From: NAK19 sp034434515 | Lineage (GTDB): Bacteria; Chloroflexota; Anaerolineae; Anaerolineales; UBA4823 | Direction: 5' to 3' | NCBI GenBank assembly: GCA_034434515.1 | Contig: DAOTZA010000124.1 | Span: 1-18,525 of the forward strand | DNA: 18,525 nucleotides | Shown: in pieces, positions 6,687 to 13,962 of the stretch | How the letters are laid out: each line of letters opens with the position of its first letter | Numbering within the stretch: position 1 is the first letter of the stretch | Notes under the pieces: model-generated | What the model was told of the DNA's origin: nothing | What the model saw: only the letters and a program-made list of their open reading frames with translations | The model's database searches: none | Program-made: the position numbers and the translations under genes

Positions 6687-6704
6687 ATCTCATATATATT
6701 AGAT
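6687..6704. promoter_or_regulatory. Candidate Rrf2 operator (near-perfect palindrome)
   Basis: ATCTCATATATATTAGAT is an 18-bp palindrome broken by a single mismatched pair (C6691 against T6700). It covers the -10 element and predicted start of the rrf2 promoter, where a repressor would block transcription. The inference of Rrf2 binding rests on location and AT-rich dyad symmetry only. Confidence 0.45.
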
Positions 6705-6724
6705 TATTTTTGGAGAATTTACAA
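6696..6724 (-). promoter_or_regulatory. Promoter of the Rrf2 gene
   Basis: On the minus strand TTGTAA (6724-6719) and TAATAT (6701-6696) are separated by exactly 17 bases; each box matches the sigma-70 consensus in four of six positions. The start would be near 6689, giving a 40-base leader. Confidence 0.45.
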
Positions 6725-6777
6725 GTGACAGAGGTCATTCTCGAATTATGACGCTTATCCAAAAGGTGGACATGAGT

Positions 6778-6805
6778 TTGACAGGTTTGGGCTGGAGAAT
6801 ATGAT
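6778..6805 (+). promoter_or_regulatory. Sigma-70-type promoter of ugd
   Basis: A perfect -35 TTGACA (6778-6783) and a -10 TATGAT (6800-6805, five of six) are 16 bases apart. The transcript would start near 6812 and reach the GAGGAG ribosome site at 6833-6838, 7 bases before the ATG. Confidence 0.75.
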
Positions 6806-6845
6806 AAGATTCAGGGCGAAATTTTCAGCAGTGAGGAGATAAAGC

Positions 6846-8153
6846 ATGAAACAAATCTGTGTCATCGGAGTAGGCTATGTTGGTTTGGTAACCGCGGCCT
6901 GTTTCGCTGATTTGGGCAACCGTGTCATCGCCCTGGACATCAATGAAGAGAAAATTGAGGGGTTGAAAAAAGGGGTCATGCCTATTTATGAACCTGGACT
7001 TGAGGAACTGGTCGAAAGGAATGTCAAAGCTGGTAGATTAAGCTTTACCACCTCCTATCCAGAGGCCCTGAATGGTACCGAGTTTGTCTTTATTGCCGTT
7101 GGCACACCTTCTGGGGTAGACGGAGAAGCGGATTTGCGCTATGTCGCTCAGGCCGCGCGGAGCATCGCCGAGAACATGAACGCTCCTCTGATTGTGGTGA
7201 ATAAATCGACCGTGCCTGTAGGCACCGGTGACTGGACGGCTGACATCATCCGTCAACATCAGAAAGAGCCCATTCCCTTTGCGGTGGTTTCCTGTCCAGA
7301 GTTCCTGCGCGAAGGCTCGGCAATCGGCGATTTTATGCAGCCATACCGCACCGTGTTAGGCTCCACCGATCGAGAAGCCGCCGAAAAAGTTGCCCAATTA
7401 CATTTACCCTTGCGGGCACCAATCATGATCACCGATTTGCGCACAGCGGAGATGATTAAATACGCCTCCAATGCTTTTCTGGCAACCAAAATCTCCTTCA
7501 TCAACGAAATTGCCAATATCTGCGAAGCACTAGGCGCAGACGTGAAAGAAGTTGCAGTTGGCATGGGGTACGATAAGCGCATTGGGCCAATGTTTTTGGA
7601 CGCCGGACTGGGGTATGGCGGTTCTTGCTTCCCCAAGGATGTGAAAGCCCTTGCCTATATGGCAGAGGAGAAAGGCCGTCATCCACAATTGTTACGAGCG
7701 GTGATGGAAATCAATGACGACCGCCGCCGATTAGCCGTCAAGCGGCTGCGCGAACTGGTCGGGGATTTACAAGGTGCCGTGATTGGATTGCTGGGCTTAT
7801 CCTTCAAACCCAATACCGATGATATGCGCGATGCCCCCTCGGTCACCCTTGCCGACCTGTTAACTAAAGCCGGCGCCAGGGTGCGAGCATACGATCCGGT
7901 AGCGATGCCCATCGCCCGCACAATCCTTCCCAACGTGGAAATGTGCACCGATCCGTATGAGTTAGCTGAAGGATGCGATGCCCTGATGGTCGTAACCGAC
8001 TGGAATGAATTCAAACAACTCGATCTGGTTCGGATCAAAAGCGTTATGAAACGCGCCATCATGGTGGATGGGCGAAACATTTACGATCCGAAGGTAATGC
8101 GCCAGTTAGGTTTTCGCTATCGCGGTTTAGGCCGGGGATATAACGACGAGTGA
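6846..8153 (+). CDS. ugd: UDP-glucose 6-dehydrogenase (UDP-glucose/GDP-mannose dehydrogenase family)
   Basis: Oxidises UDP-glucose twice with NAD+ to UDP-glucuronate, a precursor of capsule, exopolysaccharide and glycolipid sugars. The 435-aa product has the NAD site GVGYVGL (8-14), GTPSGVDGEADL (86-97), STVPVGTG (121-128), PEFLREGSAI (151-160), K205 in the active-site helix, the catalytic cysteine C261 in GYGGSCFPKDV, and a C-terminal UDP-binding domain with GLSFKPNTDDMRDAPS. The length and motifs fit UDP-glucose dehydrogenase better than UDP-ManNAc or GDP-mannose dehydrogenase, though those relatives cannot be fully excluded. It has its own strong promoter and a GAGGAG site. Its TGA overlaps the GTG start of the following methyltransferase by 4 bases, so the two are translationally coupled. 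Confidence 0.93.
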   Translation: MKQICVIGVGYVGLVTAACFADLGNRVIALDINEEKIEGLKKGVMPIYEPGLEELVERNVKAGRLSFTTSYPEALNGTEFVFIAVGTPSGVDGEADLRYVAQAARSIAENMNAPLIVVNKSTVPVGTGDWTADIIRQHQKEPIPFAVVSCPEFLREGSAIGDFMQPYRTVLGSTDREAAEKVAQLHLPLRAPIMITDLRTAEMIKYASNAFLATKISFINEIANICEALGADVKEVAVGMGYDKRIGPMFLDAGLGYGGSCFPKDVKALAYMAEEKGRHPQLLRAVMEINDDRRRLAVKRLRELVGDLQGAVIGLLGLSFKPNTDDMRDAPSVTLADLLTKAGARVRAYDPVAMPIARTILPNVEMCTDPYELAEGCDALMVVTDWNEFKQLDLVRIKSVMKRAIMVDGRNIYDPKVMRQLGFRYRGLGRGYNDE

Positions 8154-9037
8154 ACCCATCCACGCAGCCTCCAATTTGCAATTACGAAGGCTCCAATTAT
8201 CAACAGGTCTTCTGGGAAAGCGGGGAGAGGCAATACGAAGACCAGGTTGAAGCGATTGCTATCCGGCGCTTACTTAACCAACCCGGCGAGTACCTCTTGG
8301 AAATCGGCGCCGGCGCCGGTCGCAACACCCCGCGCTATCGCATTTACCAACGAATTGTGTTACTGGATTATTCGATCAGCCAGTTAGAACAAGCCCAAGC
8401 CCGCCTGGGGCAACATCAGCGCTATCTTTACGTGGCAGGCGACGCCTATCACCTGCCATTTGTAGCCGGCTTATTCGATGCAGCCACCATGATCCGCACC
8501 ATGCATCACTTAGCCGAGCCACAACTTGCTCTCCAGCAGGTACGGCGAGTCTTGAAAGACGGGGGCCTCTTTTTGTTGGAATATGCCAATAAACAAAACC
8601 TGAAAGCCATTCTGCGCTACTGGTTTGGCCGACAAGCCTGGAACCCCTTTGACCCCGCCCCAATCGAATTTGCCGAACTAAATTTCGACTTTCATCCCAA
8701 AGCAATCCGGCGCTGGCTGGCGGAGAACGATCTCAAGCTGATCCGCCAGCTTACCGTCTCCCATTTTCGGCTTAGATTTCTTAAACGAACCATCCCGTTA
8801 AAAGTTTTGGTTACCCTGGATAGTCTGGCTCAATTAACTGGTAACTGGTGGCAACTCAGCCCGAGTGTCTTCGCCCTGGCTCAGGCGGGTCAGACGAAAA
8901 AATCAGCCCCAGTCAACGGCTTTTTTGCCTGTCCCCAATGCCAGGGTGAGCAATTCCATGAGCTTCCGACCCAAATGGAATGTTTGACGTGCGGAAGGCA
9001 ATGGGAAATTCGCAATGGAATTTATGTATTCCGTTAA
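8150..9037 (+). CDS. SAM-dependent methyltransferase with C-terminal Trm112-like zinc ribbon
   Basis: A class I methyltransferase of 295 aa. The SAM-binding motif I LLEIGAGAGRN is at 49-59, the acidic residue after beta-2 is in LLDYS (71-75), and DAATMIRTMHHL is the motif IV region. The last 38 residues form a separate small domain with C261-x2-C264 and C278-x2-C281, like the Trm112/UPF0434 zinc ribbons that in other organisms stabilise or activate methyltransferases. Here it is fused in cis. It starts at GTG (8150-8152), overlapping the ugd stop (GTGA), so it likely acts with UDP-glucuronate metabolism, for instance methylating a surface sugar or lipid. The substrate is not known. It ends 7 bases from the convergent methyltransferase gene, with no terminator visible between. 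Confidence 0.8.
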   Translation: MNPSTQPPICNYEGSNYQQVFWESGERQYEDQVEAIAIRRLLNQPGEYLLEIGAGAGRNTPRYRIYQRIVLLDYSISQLEQAQARLGQHQRYLYVAGDAYHLPFVAGLFDAATMIRTMHHLAEPQLALQQVRRVLKDGGLFLLEYANKQNLKAILRYWFGRQAWNPFDPAPIEFAELNFDFHPKAIRRWLAENDLKLIRQLTVSHFRLRFLKRTIPLKVLVTLDSLAQLTGNWWQLSPSVFALAQAGQTKKSAPVNGFFACPQCQGEQFHELPTQMECLTCGRQWEIRNGIYVFR

Positions 9038-9044
9038 GGGAGGC

Positions 9045-9791
9045 TTACACCCGCTCCAGCACCCAAAAATGGGAGAGACCGAAAATACGCAGAGGGGTCT
9101 TTTCCAGAGTTTGCAACAAGAAACGTAAAATTTTGCCCGGCGTCGGAAAGCGGGCGATGATATTATCATATGCCCCGAAAACGATGGTTGCTGATAACAG
9201 GCGCAAAGGCAAACCGCGCATCAATTCCTCCAAATCGCGCCGTTGATAAATGCGCACATGGGGGGCTAAACGATTTCGCCAGCGACGCGGCAAATAATTG
9301 ACCAGCGGAATATTGCCAAAGTGATACTTTCCTCTCCAGTAAATCCCATGTGTCTCAAAGGGATAGCCGCGGTTGGGGACAAATAAAAGCAAGCGCCCAC
9401 CCTTTTTCAGCACTCGCGCCATCTCCTGCATGGCAAGACGATCATCGCCCACGTGCTCTAAAACCTCATGGCTGAGGATTAAGTCGAAAGATGCGTCTGG
9501 AAAGGGTAAATGCTCTCCGGCTGCGCAAAGCACTTCAAGCTCGCGGCGGTGAGCCACAACCGCACGATCCCAATCGATTTCCAACCCAACCGCCTTTCTA
9601 GCAAGCGGAACAAACTTCTCTAAATATAATCCCACGCCGCAGCCGTTTTCCAAAATCATCCCATGGACATGCTCAGCGGCGGATTTCAGAATCATCTGCC
9701 AGCGGCGCTCCTGTCCGGCGCGCCAGATATAAGAGGGCTCGCCGCATCGGGCGGATTTTTCAGCAGTCGGTGGCTCTAGCGCAGATGCCAT
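9045..9791 (-). CDS. SAM-dependent methyltransferase (class I, type 11-like)
   Basis: The 248-aa protein has motif I ILENGCGVGLYL (46-57), an acidic end of beta-2 (GLEIDWD, 69-75), the motif LPFPDASFDLILSHEVLEHV (95-114) and a post-motif LKKGGRLLLFVPN (128-140). The tail, with Tyr- and Trp-rich THGIYWRGKYHFGN (147-160), is typical of methyltransferases found in glycan or lipid gene clusters, but the acceptor is unknown. It is the last gene of the minus-strand operon; its ATG lies 16 bases inside the end of the flavin-type gene. AGGA touches the ATG, too close for an ideal ribosome site, and GGGG lies 11 bases upstream, so coupling to the previous gene probably matters. No terminator follows. 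Confidence 0.8.
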   Translation of the reverse strand: MASALEPPTAEKSARCGEPSYIWRAGQERRWQMILKSAAEHVHGMILENGCGVGLYLEKFVPLARKAVGLEIDWDRAVVAHRRELEVLCAAGEHLPFPDASFDLILSHEVLEHVGDDRLAMQEMARVLKKGGRLLLFVPNRGYPFETHGIYWRGKYHFGNIPLVNYLPRRWRNRLAPHVRIYQRRDLEELMRGLPLRLLSATIVFGAYDNIIARFPTPGKILRFLLQTLEKTPLRIFGLSHFWVLERV

Positions 9792-10207
9792 TCCTGTTTA
9801 TGCCCCAACCCCAAACGATTATCGATCCAACGCAACCAGGTAGGTTGAAATCCATACAACAAATTGCGCGCCACAATCGTTTTAAGATATTTGACAAAGG
9901 GAAATTTGCGTTGATAGCTTTCCCACGCTTTTTGCCATTCCTCCTCTTGCGAGACGACTTCGACGCGCCCGCGCATTTGGATACCCCGAATTGCTTGCCA
10001 ATCCCAAACCTCGGGATAAATCGTCACCGCTGCCAGGGGATTCTCCTGTAGGTCGCGACTATGCTGGCTATTAGCATCCGAGAAGAAGTACAACTTTAAG
10101 TCATCTGCCACAAAATAGACTGCGGCTGCGTGAGGCTCGCCCTGCAAGCTGCTGGTTGCCAGAGTCATGGTTGAGAGTGCAAGCAATTCTCTAATTGCTT
10201 CATTCAT
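9776..10207 (-). CDS. Pyridoxamine 5'-phosphate oxidase-like split-barrel (flavin-binding) protein
   Basis: A 143-aa protein of the FMN-binding split-barrel superfamily. Recognisable are the opening helix MNEAIRELLALSTMTLATSS, the strands PHAAAVYFVADDLKLYFFSD, the segment SQHSRDLQENPLAAVTIYP and the RGIQMRGRVEVV strand before a helix; these fit members that bind FMN or F420. The true reaction is unknown and pyridoxine oxidase activity should not be assumed. The start at 10207 is chosen over starts 33 and 54 bases upstream because GGGGAGAG lies before it and the conserved domain begins there. It overlaps the ubiX stop by 8 bases (ATGAATGA). Its place after UbiX, which makes prenylated FMN, makes a flavin-related role attractive but unproven. 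It stops with TAG. Confidence 0.8.
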   Translation of the reverse strand: MNEAIRELLALSTMTLATSSLQGEPHAAAVYFVADDLKLYFFSDANSQHSRDLQENPLAAVTIYPEVWDWQAIRGIQMRGRVEVVSQEEEWQKAWESYQRKFPFVKYLKTIVARNLLYGFQPTWLRWIDNRLGLGHKQEWHLR

Positions 10208-10778
10208 CCAGGCTCTCTCCCCAACGGGGATAAAATTCATTCTCGATCCCGATGCGGGCAAGCATTCTTCCCACCAAATGATCTACCATCTCGTCCAGGC
10301 TGCTGGGACGCGCATAAAAAGCTGGTACCGGAGGAAATAGGATGGCGCCGTTTTGAGCAGCCAGCTCCATCAATCGCAAATGTCCCCGATGTAAAGGCGT
10401 TTCCCGCACCGCCAGCAAGAGGGGCCGGCCTTCCTTCAGGGTAACATCAGCCGCGCGGCTAATCAGGTCATCGGCATAAGAATTGGCAATGGCGGAAAGC
10501 GTTTTGATCGAACAGGGCACAACCATCATCCCGCGCGTGGCGAAAGAACCAGAGGCAATTGCAGCGCCAATGTCGCGAGGGGAATAACTTACATCTGCTA
10601 AGTTCATGACCGATGCGACCTCCCAATCGGTCTCAGCTCGAATGGTTAACCTGGCAGCCGGGGATAAGATTAAGTGGGTCTCAATCGGCAACGATTTCAA
10701 GACTTCCAGTAGCCGGATGCCCAGAATTACCCCCGATGCGCCGCTGATCGCCACCACCAAACGTTGGACAGCGTTCAC
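10200..10778 (-). CDS. ubiX: Flavin prenyltransferase UbiX
   Basis: UbiX joins a dimethylallyl group to FMN, making the prenylated FMN cofactor of UbiD-type decarboxylases used in quinone and aromatic-acid pathways. The 192-aa product has the flavodoxin-like start LVVAISGASGVILGIRLLEVL (7-27), with the SGASG loop binding the flavin phosphate, the central MMVVPCSIKTLSAIANSYADDLISRAADVTLKEGRPLLLAVRE region with the PCS and the Arg of the active site, and a C-terminal VGRMLARIGI. Length is normal. It begins at GTG (10776-10778), sharing GTGA with the menG stop. No ubiD gene is in the window, so its partner must be elsewhere. Close relatives (Pad1, phenolic acid decarboxylase subunit B) carry out the same reaction. 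Confidence 0.93.
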   Translation of the reverse strand: MNAVQRLVVAISGASGVILGIRLLEVLKSLPIETHLILSPAARLTIRAETDWEVASVMNLADVSYSPRDIGAAIASGSFATRGMMVVPCSIKTLSAIANSYADDLISRAADVTLKEGRPLLLAVRETPLHRGHLRLMELAAQNGAILFPPVPAFYARPSSLDEMVDHLVGRMLARIGIENEFYPRWGESLDE

Positions 10779-11476
10779 GTTTTCACCCCCCAGTGGATAG
10801 CAATTGTCCCCAACATGCGCCGCCGAAAGCCAACCTCTCGAAAACCGACCTTTTCCAATAGCTCAGCCAACGCTTCGGCGGTTAAAAAGGATTGGGTCGT
10901 CTGAGGTAAATAGGTATAAGCGGCACCATCACCAGCAAGCCATCGCCCCAGGGTGGGAATCACCTGGTTGAGATGAAAGTTAACTAGAGGAGAGAAAAGG
11001 TTTGCCTGCGGTTGGGTGGTGTCTAAACAAACCATCCTCCCGCTCCTTTTCAAAACGCGATACTGTTCCCTCAAGCTCCGCTCAACATCGGTAACGTTCC
11101 TCAATAAAAACCCCGAAACGACGGCTTCGAAACACTCGTCCGCAAAGGGCAAATTCAGGGCATCAGCCGCACACCAATGAATCGTAGATGGTTTACCTTG
11201 TCGGCCAACCTGCATCATTGGCACGGTGAAATCGGCTGCAAGCACGCTCGCTGCAGGCGTTTGACGCAGCGCCTCCATAGCTAAATCGCCGGTGCCAGCG
11301 CCTAAGTCTAAGAGCCTCCCTCCTTCAGGAAGTGCTGCGCGTAGGATAACCTCCCTACGCCAGCGAAGATCTTGCGCCAGAGTCATGATTCGATTCATGC
11401 GATCATAGTTCGGCGCTATACGGCTGAACATGGCGCGCACCTTTTGCGGGTGCTTTTCTTGTTCCAACTTATCCAC
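10775..11476 (-). CDS. menG: Demethylmenaquinone methyltransferase (MenG/UbiE)
   Basis: Transfers a methyl group from SAM to demethylmenaquinone, the last step to menaquinone; in organisms with ubiquinone the same family also methylates its precursor. The 233-aa protein has the family start signature VRAMFSRIAPNYDRMNRIMT (13-32), motif I LLDLGAGTGDLA (55-66), the GFLLRNVTDVE segment (UbiE has GIRNVTD) and the end LPQTTQSFLTAEALAELLEKVGF. It starts at GTG (11474-11476) and overlaps the transporter stop by 8 bases, while its own stop overlaps ubiX. Menaquinone is inferred rather than ubiquinone because of the likely Chloroflexota origin. Other SAM enzymes of this class are possible, but the signature is clear. 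Confidence 0.9.
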   Translation of the reverse strand: MDKLEQEKHPQKVRAMFSRIAPNYDRMNRIMTLAQDLRWRREVILRAALPEGGRLLDLGAGTGDLAMEALRQTPAASVLAADFTVPMMQVGRQGKPSTIHWCAADALNLPFADECFEAVVSGFLLRNVTDVERSLREQYRVLKRSGRMVCLDTTQPQANLFSPLVNFHLNQVIPTLGRWLAGDGAAYTYLPQTTQSFLTAEALAELLEKVGFREVGFRRRMLGTIAIHWGVKT

Positions 11477-13478
11477 CTGTATTGGCTTTTAGATAGGCTT
11501 CATCTTCCGCCTCAGCGATGCGCCGACCCTCTTGTACGTTCACACTGGCGAGCAGGAGACCGCCTAGGATAAAAAAGGCGATAATCGAAAGAATGGCCGG
11601 GCGGCTGCTGCCAAAGATAGCACCGGCTGCGGCGAAAAACAACGGCCCGATCATCGCCGAAAACTTCTCCATGACGCCAAACAAGCCAAAGAACTCTCCG
11701 CTCTTGGAAGCCGGAGATAGATAAGCGTAGAGACTGCGGCTGAGCGCCTGGCTGCCCCCTTGAACGATAGCAACCATCCACGCTAAAAACCAAAACTCGA
11801 TGGTGGAGTTCAGGAAGAATCCCCACACGGCAATCACCGAATAGACCAGCAAAGCTAGCAGAATACTGCGCTTGGTATCCAAACGTTCAGCCAATTTGAC
11901 AAAGAACAGGTTGCCAAATAAAGCTGCAAATAACAAACCAACCAATTCTATACCCAGAATCATCCCCAGGATCAACAACAGGTTGCTTTCGCGAATGGGA
12001 GGCAACACCTCAATTGAAACCAGAGAGATCAGGATGGCGTGGCTGGCAGGGTATTTTTTGCCGGCATTGACGATTTCCAGGACATGTTCCCCTGGAGATG
12101 CGGCAACAATAACCCGGCTGACATCATAGCGATAAGCAAGGCTATAAGCATCAATTTCGAGAGGTTTGCCGGTATCTGGATCAAGGTAAGGTTGACCATC
12201 CAAAAGCACGTTCCAAATGCCATGATCAGGGCCGGTGCTATGGGTAAGGCGCACTTTTTGCCCGTTAAATCTCATTTCAACCCGCGCCGTGCTGTCTTTG
12301 GCTTTAGCATAGACCAAATCTTTATCCAAACCAGCCTGGCGCGCCGGGATGGTTTCGATTGTCCAGTCACCGATCAACTTCACTGCCTCGCTCTGAGGAG
12401 TAAACACACCTTCCCCGACAGCCGTAGGGGTACTTTGGAAAGGTGGCGGAGGCGCGCCGACCATCTCGGCTGGTAAAACCCTTGCTCCAGCAACGCCAAG
12501 AATGGGCAAGGCAATAAGGTTAAAGAGGATAAAGGCTAAAAAGATCGGCCGGCGGCGGTCGCCAGCGGTCGGCAAACGACCAAAAATCAGGCTGTAGGGG
12601 ATGCCAACAAACTGCACCAGGAGCAAGGCAAGAATCAATTCGACACTACCGAAGCCCAATTCCGCTCCGTAGATCGCAGCCACACCGATAATCGTTCCAA
12701 TCCCATCATTGTAGATAAGGAAGGCCAGCAAATACTTGAATAACTGTCGATATTGACGAATATCTCGCAGAGTTTTTCCCAGTCTCGCAAAGCTTTCGGA
12801 AATCAATTCCCCAAAACGTTCGACCTTGAGGGCAGCTGCGGGGGGTTCAGGCACCCAGCGCAAGAGGGGAATAGTAAAAATCAACCACCAAATTGCCACA
12901 CTGAGAAACGAAAGGCGTGCTCCCCACGTGCCAGGGAGAAGCTGAATCATGACCACATTAATCGCCAGCAACAAGCCGCCTCCCAGATACCCCATGGCAT
13001 AGCCCCGCGCCGAGACACGATCCTGATCCTCGGGCCTGGCTACATGCGCTAAAAGCGCATCATAAAACACATTGGCGCCGTTGAAACCAATCCGCCCGAT
13101 AATAGCTAGAATTGAAGCCAGCATCCAATCACCACTTTCCACCAACACCAATAAGGCTGTGCCGAGAATGCCCAGTCCGGCAAAGAAAGCTAACAGCTTC
13201 TTCTTACCGCGCACGATGTCTGAAATGGTGCCTAGGATTGGTGAGAGAATGGCGATAATGAGCAAAGAAATGCTCAACCCCAAGCTCCAAATCGAGGTTG
13301 CCCGCGCCGCGGTGGGTAAAGTGGAACCGGCAACTTGGCTAAAATAGATGGGTAAAACTGCTGCCAAAATCGTGGTGGCAAAGGCTGAATTTGCCCAATC
13401 GTACATCGTCCAAGCCCAGATGCGGCGATTGTACTCTTTGGGGTCAGCAGGATATTGGGTGACGGATAATGTGCTCAT
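11469..13478 (-). CDS. UMF1-type MFS transporter with a large inserted beta-rich domain
   Basis: A 669-aa membrane protein of the major facilitator superfamily, UMF1/Atg22-like branch. YDWANSAFATT (26-36), FLIYNDGIGT (253-262) and GGSQALSRSLYAYLSP with EFFGLF (574-600) are hallmarks of that branch, which is usually about 430-480 aa. The extra length sits at about 335-495: a Pro-rich stretch, then a hydrophilic segment rich in predicted strands (ARVEMRFNGQKVRLTH, GIWNVLLDGQPYLD, GEHVLEIVNAG) resembling galactose-binding-like beta-sandwiches. One extra membrane segment flanks it on each side (about 310-332 and 499-527), giving about 14 helices and placing the insert outside. UMF1 substrates are poorly known. 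AGGTAGG precedes the ATG. It is the first gene of an overlapping operon with menG, ubiX, a flavin-type protein and a methyltransferase. Confidence 0.85.
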   Translation of the reverse strand: MSTLSVTQYPADPKEYNRRIWAWTMYDWANSAFATTILAAVLPIYFSQVAGSTLPTAARATSIWSLGLSISLLIIAILSPILGTISDIVRGKKKLLAFFAGLGILGTALLVLVESGDWMLASILAIIGRIGFNGANVFYDALLAHVARPEDQDRVSARGYAMGYLGGGLLLAINVVMIQLLPGTWGARLSFLSVAIWWLIFTIPLLRWVPEPPAAALKVERFGELISESFARLGKTLRDIRQYRQLFKYLLAFLIYNDGIGTIIGVAAIYGAELGFGSVELILALLLVQFVGIPYSLIFGRLPTAGDRRRPIFLAFILFNLIALPILGVAGARVLPAEMVGAPPPPFQSTPTAVGEGVFTPQSEAVKLIGDWTIETIPARQAGLDKDLVYAKAKDSTARVEMRFNGQKVRLTHSTGPDHGIWNVLLDGQPYLDPDTGKPLEIDAYSLAYRYDVSRVIVAASPGEHVLEIVNAGKKYPASHAILISLVSIEVLPPIRESNLLLILGMILGIELVGLLFAALFGNLFFVKLAERLDTKRSILLALLVYSVIAVWGFFLNSTIEFWFLAWMVAIVQGGSQALSRSLYAYLSPASKSGEFFGLFGVMEKFSAMIGPLFFAAAGAIFGSSRPAILSIIAFFILGGLLLASVNVQEGRRIAEAEDEAYLKANTGG

Positions 13479-13619
13479 GTTTTACCTACCTAAAGATGGG
13501 ATAAATGACTCCCCTGCAAAAAGTCTATTTCACCACCGAATACACAGAGAAATTTAATGACGGGCTCTGCCCTCCCTGCGCTTACCGCGGTACGTTCTTG
13601 CAGTGCACTCATTAATTAC

Positions 13620-13647
13620 ACGAAAAAGCTAACGTTTCGTAAGTATA
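13620..13647 (-). promoter_or_regulatory. Weak candidate promoter and inverted repeat for the transporter operon
   Basis: On the minus strand TATACT (13647-13642) is a five-of-six -10 box, but the -35 position holds only TTCAAT. Just downstream lies ACGAAA-N9-TTTCGT (13620-13640), a 6-bp inverted repeat over the expected start site. The leader to the ATG at 13478 would be about 155 bases. Nothing else is evident in 13479-13619. Confidence 0.25.
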
Positions 13648-13730
13648 ATCGATGAAATCCACTGATTGAAGAGTATTCCCCGCCCAATTTTGGCAAGATT
13701 TTTTGCACATGTCCCTTGTTGCGATTTCTG

Positions 13731-13739
13731 TGTTATAAT
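13731..13739 (+). promoter_or_regulatory. Extended -10 promoter upstream of the YacL-type gene
   Basis: TGTTATAAT is a perfect extended -10. No clear -35 box is seen at the right distance. Transcription would begin near 13746, which leaves an untranslated leader of about 217 bases before the ATG at 13963. Confidence 0.55.
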
Positions 13740-13756
13740 TTGTTAAGCACTTATTC

Positions 13757-13900
13757 ATGGATTTATCCCGTGCAGGTGTTCATTTGAAGCGTCCGCGCCT
13801 TCTCGCCTGCGCATTCATCATTCATCGTTGCAATTATTTGTTCATTCTCCTTTCTTGGCTTCTTTTCAGGGGATATCGAAAGAGAATGGTTTGCTCATGA
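13757..13900 (+). other. Small ORF in the leader of the YacL-type gene, doubtful
   Basis: An open frame of 47 codons lies wholly within the leader of the YacL-type gene, from ATG at 13757 to TGA at 13898-13900. The product would be basic with a hydrophobic stretch (about residues 15-37, for example LFILLSWLLF). There is no Shine-Dalgarno sequence and no recognised homologue. It may be chance; a leader peptide or small membrane protein is the alternative. The remaining leader (13901-13962) holds only the AAGGAG site of the next gene. Confidence 0.2.
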
Positions 13901-13962
13901 TGAAGGCAGCGCACGGCTTGAAGCGGACAAATTGAGTTTGTTCGTTAATCAAGGAGTGGCGT

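Noticed and set aside
10208..10261. Longer starts for the split-barrel protein
   Set aside because: They extend further into ubiX and add non-conserved residues; the start at 10207 has a GGGGAGAG site and a typical ATGA-type overlap.
13644..13649. Plus-strand TATAAT as another promoter for the YacL-type gene
   Set aside because: No TG extension and no -35 box; the extended -10 at 13731 is nearer and better.
13836..13860. Pyrimidine-rich run and repeated CATTCAT words in the YacL leader as a repeat array
   Set aside because: Only a few irregular short copies; no regular unit or spacer, so not a CRISPR or tandem repeat.
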